From positions 1 through 34,402 of the forward strand of contig JADKGD010000046.1 of assembly GCA_016717145.1 (NCBI GenBank): a DNA stretch of 34,402 nucleotides, read 5' to 3'. Position 1 is the stretch's first letter, and each line of letters starts with the position of its first letter. The DNA comes from Saprospiraceae bacterium (GTDB lineage Bacteria; Bacteroidota; Bacteroidia; Chitinophagales; Saprospiraceae). Below the pieces are notes generated by a model. The model ran no database searches, was not told the origin of the DNA, and worked only from the letters and a program-made list of their open reading frames with translations. Below are positions 27,749 through 34,402 of this stretch, in pieces. The translations under genes were made by a program, and so were the position numbers.

Positions 27749-28366
27749 TTACTTTTTTGATGCCTGGTATTCTTCATTAAGCTTTATAACGGTATCATCA
27801 GTAATATCCAAAGTGTTTCGACCAAACATCACACTACCTGTAGATCCTTTCATTAATACTAAATCATAGCCCTTTTCTTCAGCTATCTTGTCCAAATAGT
27901 CGTCTATCTTTTTTTGTAAGTCTTTCTGGGTTTCCTGTAATTTCTTCTCTAAATCTAAAGCAGCATTATCTCTTTGCTTCATTAGAGATTCTTCTTCTTT
28001 GGCAAGGTTTTGCTGCTGTTGTGAAAACTTTTCTTCCATTTTTTTTAATTCAACAGGTGCAATTGTATTAGCTTTTTGTTGAATCTCTGCAATATCTTGC
28101 TGAAACTTACCGTATCTTCTTTGGAATGCTTCGATTTTACCTGCAAGTGCTTTTTCAGCAGTTTTAGATTGACCTTCCAATTCCGTTTTTTTATCCATAT
28201 ATAGATTATATTTACTCAATAATGTATCAATATCTATAAAGACAATCTTGTCAACTTTTTCATTTTCCTTTGTATCAGTTGTGTTGCTTACAGCAGGTTT
28301 CTTACAAGACGTATAGAATGTTACTCCCAAAATTAGTACAAACGATAAATTTAAAATACTTTTCAT
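27749..28366 (-). CDS. Skp/OmpH-family periplasmic chaperone, lipoprotein form
   Basis: A 205-residue protein with a lipoprotein signal ending FYTSC (C21). It has the Skp/OmpH core: VFIDIDTLLSKYNLYMDKK near residue 45, a long Gln/Lys/Glu-rich helical pair (about 60-165) and a closing beta strand GYDLVLMKGSTGSVMFGRN with a terminal D-ITDDTVIKLN. Skp-type proteins hold unfolded outer-membrane proteins as trimers. A lipid-anchored version is common in Bacteroidota. It stands alone between a terminator on each side, with a candidate -7 box at 28398-28405. Location beside the giant T9SS genes is suggestive, but no direct link can be shown. Confidence 0.85.
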   Translation of the reverse strand: MKSILNLSFVLILGVTFYTSCKKPAVSNTTDTKENEKVDKIVFIDIDTLLSKYNLYMDKKTELEGQSKTAEKALAGKIEAFQRRYGKFQQDIAEIQQKANTIAPVELKKMEEKFSQQQQNLAKEEESLMKQRDNAALDLEKKLQETQKDLQKKIDDYLDKIAEEKGYDLVLMKGSTGSVMFGRNTLDITDDTVIKLNEEYQASKK

Positions 28367-28397
28367 TATATATTTTTAATGTTTAATAACGGATGTG

Positions 28398-28405
28398 CAA
28401 AAGTA
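28398..28405 (-). promoter_or_regulatory. -7 promoter element of the OmpH-like gene
   Basis: On the minus strand TACTTTTG matches TAnnTTTG exactly and lies 31 bp upstream of the ATG at 28366. No well-spaced -33 TTG is evident. Confidence 0.45.
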
Positions 28406-28535
28406 CTATTAATACTTAAAATTTGCTGATTTTAGACAAATTAAATATCGGGAAATCACAATAATTTGTAATTCTGGTAATCAATATATAACGATCCTTT
28501 ATAAATTAGTATAAACTCCATATTACATTATAATT

Positions 28536-28570
28536 AAAAAACGCTTAGCAAACATTATATTTACTAAGCG
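28536..28570 (-). terminator. Terminator of the second giant gene
   Basis: CGCTTAGCAAA (28542-28552) and TTTACTAAGCG (28560-28570) pair with one mismatch. On the minus strand the hairpin starts 28 bases after the stop at 28599 and is followed by six T residues (28541-28536). Confidence 0.7.
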
Positions 28571-28598
28571 CTTTATTTGTCATTATTTAAAGTCTCCC

Positions 28599-31500
28599 CT
28601 ACTCCACAATGATCATTTTTTTAGCAGCTGTAAACCCGCCACTTGTCAATGTGTAGAACAGGATACCGCTTGCACCTAATTGCTCTTTGGTGAATACTTC
28701 ACTATTGAATCCTTTGGCTGCATCTGCTTTTCTGACAGTGATGACTTTTCCTGTAACATCAGTTACTGTAATGACTGCCTGTGCTGCATTTGGCATCTTA
28801 TATGTTACAGTGGTCTGACCTTTGAATGGGTTTGGCTCGTTTTGGAACAACTCGATAGATACTACCGGTGCTGTTCTTACTTTCAAGCTAACTTTTCCAA
28901 CTGCCAAAGCGTCTCCAACATAAGATTCTGCAGGTGTAACTGCAGAGTTAAGGTTCATCATGTCACTTACGTTTCCAGCTTTGTTGGCTTTTACGACAAG
29001 TGTAAATAATGTCTCATCTTCTCTTACCGTAACTCCTTCTTTTGATGCAAAACTCATCGTTACTACATCATTCTTAAGCACGCCTACATTGCTTCCATTC
29101 ACTTCAATAGCACCTGATTGTACTTCTACAAGGCTTGCACCATTTAAGTTCATCGTAAACTGATATCCGAATACATCATTGAAGTTAGCAGCTGTAACAG
29201 GGATAGATACAGTTGAACCTGCTTCATAAGCTGCTTCAGTCACTACCAGTGCTACATTATTGTTTGTTCTTGCTTCTACTCCAGGATTCAATACATTGGT
29301 GCTTGCATTACCGTTTACATCTCCTATCTTAACGGCTACAAAGTTACAAATGGATGTTGTTCCGGCCTGTACAGGCATCTTTTCTGCATATGGGAATGGA
29401 TTTGTCGGATCCATCGTTTGTGTCAATGCAGGAATCTCCATGATGTATTGGACGGATAGTCCACCGTGATACCCAGAATCAGTTTCCTGATGTCCGTAAG
29501 GTCTGATGCAGTTACTTTGCCGTCATTATTGGCATCGGCTGCAATGATCTTATATGGACTTGACAATGACTGAAGACCCAGGATGTGTCGTTGTATCATT
29601 ACTAAATCAAGTGTACTTACTCCATTGATGTCATCACCATCTTTAAATGCTTCCAATTCTGTCAATGCCAGGATCGGCATCTCGTAATTACCATTGATGT
29701 CCGTCATTTCTGTCTTTGGATATTCAGGAAGGTTTGCACTGGCTCTGATCTGTACATTTCTTACGCCCTGACTATTTTCAGTAGATACGTTGCCCGTTAC
29801 AAATGAGGCCGGTATGCCTTCACAAGTGTTACAGATTAAGCTAAGTGTGGTCCAACAGAAATCATAATTGAATTTCTTATCCCATACGGTTACCCTTACG
29901 TCTACATCTGTGTGTGCCTGACCAGGTACCAATACGTTGCTTGACCATACTTTTGCACTACATCCTGTCGCTGGATCCCATAACTGGATGCCACCTTCAC
30001 CTCTTAAGTACTTAGCTTCGATTACTTTCTCTGCTGATGATATCGCAGGGAAGGCTGACAATGCGCCTGTTGCATCAAAATAGTGTTTTATGTCGATGTT
30101 AGTCAATCTGCCAAATACTACTTTGTCAGTAACTTGCGGTGCTACGTTTTCGAATGTGTACAATAAGTCTTCTGATGCTGTACAGTTATCGTACGCTTTA
30201 TTCATGAAGTCACATGCCCACAATTCTACCATTGGCAATGCAGGACCTGATCCGTCAGGATCTGCCATCAATGCCGTAGTCAATGGAATACATACCGGTG
30301 TCGGTGCTTTCTTATCCACTACCATGAACGACTCATGACATGAAGTGAAGTTATGACAGCCATCTGTTACTTTCCATACCACTTTGTGGTTACTCATCTT
30401 ACCCACTATTGGGAATGGCAACGTGATCTTCAATTCCTGTCCGCTTGATGTAGCATTCTGTGATCCTACATTCGCCTGTGGTCCGCTCAGTTTGTATTGT
30501 TTTACAACACTTCCGTTTACGAATCTTTCAGCGCCTTCTGCTCCAAAATAGAATGATGAGAATAACAGATCTTCCTGACCATCAGCCCATAAATCTACAT
30601 ATACTTCCCACTTCAACCAGCCTGTATTGATACATCCGCTTGTGTCTACTGCTTTTTTACTGATCATTGGCACAAGGCTACAATCTGCACCTACAACAAA
30701 CATCGTATCTCTACATGTCATTTCAGGTGCTTTTGTATCTTCAAATATCCAGTATTTGTAGTATGGTCCACCTGGTAAACCTGTACACCAGTTCCAATAA
30801 TCGTATCTAACTCTCCATTTTCTACATACACCATTTTCAAAATCAAACTGCTCTTTATTCCAAGTAACTCCGATCACATCACATGGACCTGAAGTATATT
30901 TAGGACCTTTTGATTTGATATCTTCATCTGTAGGACCTTCGCATGCTTTGGCGCCTGTCAACGGAATTGGTGTAGTACTCAATGAAGACTGTATAAATTG
31001 CCATGGAATAGCTGTAAGACTTTGTTGTACAGTAATTGTTTGTATACATGTTGTGGTAAAGCCTTTGTCTTTCACGATAAATGTTCGCTGGATGGTTCCA
31101 AGATCACAATCATTGAAATTCTCTTTATCCCAGAATGTAATGATCGGACTTACACATACACCATATGCTGTAGGTAATCCTGTCTTTGTAAAGTCTACAC
31201 CTGTCACAGCAATTGCTTTTGTATTGTCTGTACCCGGTGTGCCACTCTGTACATTGGTTTGGATAGCCCAGTCACAATAGATGGTCTTGTCTGCAGGACA
31301 TGTAATAATCGGTGGAATCTTACATTCTACTTTTACATTTGCCCATGTATCATTCCAGTTATCTTTGCCTACTTCGCCGATGGTACCGTTTTTGTTTCCA
31401 TCATCCCATACTCTTAGGATGACCTGGTGGTAACCTACATCAAGGATGCCGTCTCCGTCAAAATCCGCTCCGGCTGTAGTAAGGTCATCACAACAGAATT

Positions 31501-34402
31501 TAACAAACGCACCGCCATCTGTATCATTGGCAGAATAATCACCACTGTTGCTTGCGTTGCTGAATGTTTTGTTGTTGTTGTGTCTGTTTCCAGCTGCATC
31601 AATAACCAATCCATCATTACCACATGAAGTACCTAAAGGTCTTCTCACTTCCAGTTCTCACCACTACAGTTATCAAATGATCCGTTGTCTATGTGATATG
31701 TAAATATTTTAGCCTGACCGTCAGTCTGTCCGTTGGCATCATAACCTGGTACCAAACTTACCACGATGTCACGTTTTGCAACAGCTACCGGTGGTGTTTT
31801 GTCTTTTAAAGTTACGTCCAGCGTTTCTATTCCTTTGTTTCCGCAGCAATCCGTAGCTACATACGTAAATGTGGTTACACCACATGGTACGTTGCTTGCT
31901 CTCCAGCCATTAGCAGTTTTCACTACCCATACGCCTTCAGGTGCTACCACTTCCCATGTTGGGTTAGCATCACAATTGTCATGTAATTCCCAGGGTTTGG
32001 CAATAAGAAATCTCCTGTACAATCCCATGGACGGGTACTTACGATCGTATCTTTAAGGATAAATGTGGGTGCTTCAAGATCTATCGCTTTGATGATCTGG
32101 GTACATTCTGATACTGTTCCGGCACACCAGTCAAGGATGGTCCACTTTCTGATTACTTTTTATTACCGTGGCAATGAGGACCACATGCATCAAATTCTAT
32201 ATCTGAGTACGTAGTAAAATAGTTACATACGCCATTGATCGGAATGGGTACCAAACCATTTTAAAAAATATGGATATGCTGCTTCTACGCCTGCCAGACT
32301 GCTTCCTTCAGGGGAAATATCATCCTTGCATGTTAGCAATACTAAGGGTTGAGGAGGTAACCACGTTACCCTGTTTGATATATTAAATCTTTGTTCGCAA
32401 TAAGCTTTGTTACCGCTGCCGTCGGTGACTGTCCATCTTCTGATAATATAACCACCCTCGCATGCTGCCAATGACTGTTCAGTGGTGAACACCGCTGTTA
32501 TAGGACCGCAGGCATCATAATAAACCGGTCTGAAACTAACATTGTTTATATTTTCTGCCAGGAAGGCTGCTACCTGATAACATGGTATGGTTATCACGGG
32601 ACCGCAGTCGATCACCGGTGGAAGTTTATCTTCAAATCGCACGGTACCCCAACAGCTATTGTTATCACAAATGTCTCTGACCTGGTAGGTCAATAACTTG
32701 CCAAGGTAATTTTTTACATCTGCAAGGTTTATGACAACGTTGCCATTTTTTATGATCACTTCATAAAAATCTGCACTCACGATGTCTCCATTTAGGAAGA
32801 TGTCTACAAAATTGGTCGCTTCACAATTAGCATCAAGGCTGAAGTTTATGTTTCCCATACATACCATCGGTATGGTCTCATGTACATGCAGGATGACTAC
32901 ATCACTGAAGATCGGACATCCGAAACCATTGGCATTTAATGCTGTGACAATACATCTGTATCTTTCATTATTGTCCCCTGCGGTGACATTTATTATTGGC
33001 AGCGTAGCTGATGTAGCTCCCGGTATATTAACCCAGGTACCATTGATCTGTTGTTGCCACTGGTATGCCAGTGTTGATGGCGCGGCCACCGTTGCTGTCA
33101 GACTAAATGATCCGCTGGCGCCAATACAAAGTCCTATGTCTCTTGGTTGTTTGGTGATCACCGGTACAGGGAAGACGCCTACTACCAAAGAAACTGCCTG
33201 AATACAACCAGGGTCAGTAGGTCCGAATGCTTTTGGCAAACCTCCGTTGACTGTATATACAACGGTATAATTGCCTGTTGTTGGTGGATTAAATATCGTA
33301 GCCGGTACACCATTTACAGAAAAGCCACTCGATATGATGTTGGCATCACCAGGATTGCCCGTAAGTGGTAAGCTGGTGCCAAGACATATTTCCAACGGAA
33401 GGTTGGTGATCATAGCATCAGGATAACTACAGGTATTTCCGATGGTTAATGTTGTTCCCCTGCTGTTGGATACAGATATAGAATATCCTATGGATTCTAT
33501 ATGGCGACCATCCAACGTGAACATCGTTCCCATTTGGGTGTTAACACGGTGCCCACTGTGATTGGGTTTGGTGCAGCTGGTGGTGCTGGACTGGTGGTGG
33601 AGAACAAACCTGATACTGTCACTGTCCAAACCTGTGGCGGGAGCATTTACTTTAATCTGCTTCACTAAATTGTCCATTGGTATTTGTGGTAGCATTATTG
33701 AGACATACACATGGGTCTGTGATGCTTGCTGTACAGTTAAAAGTAGTTAAGGTAATACAATTGCTATTGGCTGTACAGGCAACTCCATTGAGTGTACTTG
33801 TGGTTACTCTGCGGAAATAGGTAGCTACTGCAAATCCTGCAGGTGGATCATAAGTTGCACCTGTCGCTCCGGCTATGTTTGTAAATGTTCCATTGCAACC
33901 CGTGGTATTGCTTTGCCATTGATAAGTCAATACGCCACTGCCGGTGGATGCCGTAGGAATGGTAAACGCTATAGGGTCACTACCTGTACATACCACTTCG
34001 TCAGCAGCTACTGTTCCTCCTGTTACATTATTTACGGTTACAGATAAGCAGTTGCTATTGGCAGTACATACAACATTATTGAGCGTGCTTGTGGTTATTC
34101 TTCTATAATATGTGGTCACAATTAAGCATGATGGCGCATCATACGTTGCTCCAGTTGCTCCTGCTATATTGGTAAATGTTCCGGTGCAACCTGTAGTATT
34201 GCTTTGCCATTGATAAGTCAATGTACCACTTCCTGTAGATGCCACAGATGTAAAGGCAGCAGGATCGCCACCACTACATACTGTTTGATCTGCTGCTACT
34301 GTGCCGCCGGTAACATCGTTGACAAAGACAGTTACACAATTGCTGTTGGCTGTACAAGCGACATTATTGAGTGTGCTTGTGGTTACCCTTCTGTAATAAG
34401 TC
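28599..34402 (-). CDS. Giant T9SS-secreted protein with dockerin- and cohesin-like domains, 5' end outside window, several frameshifts
   Basis: At least 1,900 residues, entering at the right edge with no start in view. From N to C there are Ig-like tandem repeats (from 34402 to about 33740), a conserved S-P-A-P-P-A-A-P segment (33540-33640), and Ig-like units (TYQWQQQINGTWVNIPGA). HYR-like cysteine-rich regions with repeated RKWRVRYDYWNWC and VWKVTDGCHNF patterns follow. A dockerin-like pair comes next: DINGVSTLDLVMIQRHILG and DANNDGKVTASDLTDIRKL (29650-29480). Then there is KIGDVNGNA, a cohesin-like domain (VSIPVTAANFNDVFGYQFTMN, about 29210-28870) and a T9SS type A tail (LFQNEPNPFKGQT ... 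KKMIIVE, 28850-28599). Frame breaks near 29445, 31650, 32020, 32258, 33540 and 33700 are mostly repairable by one base. The G+C content is clearly higher than around it. Surface or matrix role inferred. Confidence 0.85.
29470..29665 (-). other. Dockerin-like calcium-binding repeat pair
   Basis: Within the second giant gene, FKDGDDINGVSTLDLVMIQR and DANNDGKVTASDLTDIRKL are two F-hand-like units with D-x-N-(D)G-x-V/S-x-x-x-D spacing, each followed by a helix ending in ILG. This is the dockerin type I layout. The Ca2+-ligand positions are largely intact. The closing KIGDVNGNA about 55 residues later is commonly found with such pairs in Bacteroidota proteins. Confidence 0.7.
33740..34402 (-). repeat. 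Tandem Ig-like repeat, 288-291 bp unit, array continues past window
   Basis: The protein unit contains GSGTLTYQWQSNTTGC, GTFTNIAGATGATYD and RRxTTSTLNxVxCTANSNC. Matching DNA landmarks (TTGCTATTGGC on the plus strand) fall at 33761, 34052 and 34340, giving steps of 291 and 288 bp. Slightly more than two copies are visible. DNA identity is high, which suggests recent duplication. Confidence 0.8.

Noticed and set aside
1..34402. tRNA, rRNA, transposase, phage or defence genes
   Set aside because: None could be found by eye: no tRNA-like T-loop with paired arms, no transposase or integrase motifs and no restriction, toxin or CRISPR-associated domains.

Overview
The window looks like a chromosomal fragment of a Bacteroidota bacterium, most likely from the Saprospiria/Chitinophagia side of the phylum. 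It is AT-rich and has no clear Shine-Dalgarno sequences. Many genes are preceded by the Bacteroidota promoter element TAnnTTTG. Two giant secreted genes end in type IX secretion (T9SS) sorting domains: a gliding-associated CHU_C/type B domain in one and a type A domain in the other. The placement is inferred from gene content; no marker was compared.

Layout. 1-508: gene-free flank with two direct copies of a structured 94-bp repeat. 509-3187 (+): Tudor-like hypothetical protein, TlpA-type thioredoxin lipoprotein and SDR oxidoreductase, probably one operon. 3285-6482 (+): DASH photolyase/cryptochrome, Met-rich DUF4412 exported protein, an internally deleted phosphatidylserine synthase and a 2[4Fe-4S] ferredoxin whose 3' end runs into an A16/G12 homopolymer tract. 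6518-8424 (-): ECF sigma factor with an overlapping gene for a membrane-anchored beta-barrel-like protein. 8586-9010 (-): two small unlisted-size reading frames, one with its own terminator. 9151-12095 (-): ComEC and MscS, overlapping by 4 bp. 12328-21760 (-): a roughly 3,100-residue T9SS adhesin-like protein with about 14 copies of an 84-residue repeat. 21844-26506 (-): NhaD antiporter, exported glutaredoxin, LepA and a DEDDy exonuclease. 26632-27591 (+): membrane-anchored coiled-coil protein. 27749-28366 (-): Skp/OmpH-like lipoprotein. 28599-34402 (-): 3' part of a second giant T9SS protein carrying both a dockerin-like and a cohesin-like domain; its start lies beyond the right edge.

How the genes relate. 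The envelope theme is strong: two T9SS cargo proteins, a Skp-like chaperone, exported thiol-redox proteins (TlpA-like, glutaredoxin-like), an ECF/barrel regulatory pair, ion and tension homeostasis (NhaD, MscS) and DNA uptake (ComEC). No phage, transposase, CRISPR array, tRNA or rRNA was seen.

Sequence quality is a major caveat. About 18 reading-frame breaks occur in 34 kb, in housekeeping genes (lepA) as well as giant ones. Most can be repaired by adding one base to a short homopolymer run. I read these as uncorrected indels, not as biology, and give repaired gene extents. I found no convincing new defence or biosynthetic system. The strongest leads are the repeat architecture and domain content of the giant proteins, the ECF/trans-envelope barrel pair, the structured left-end repeat and the small genes around 8.6-9.0 kb.
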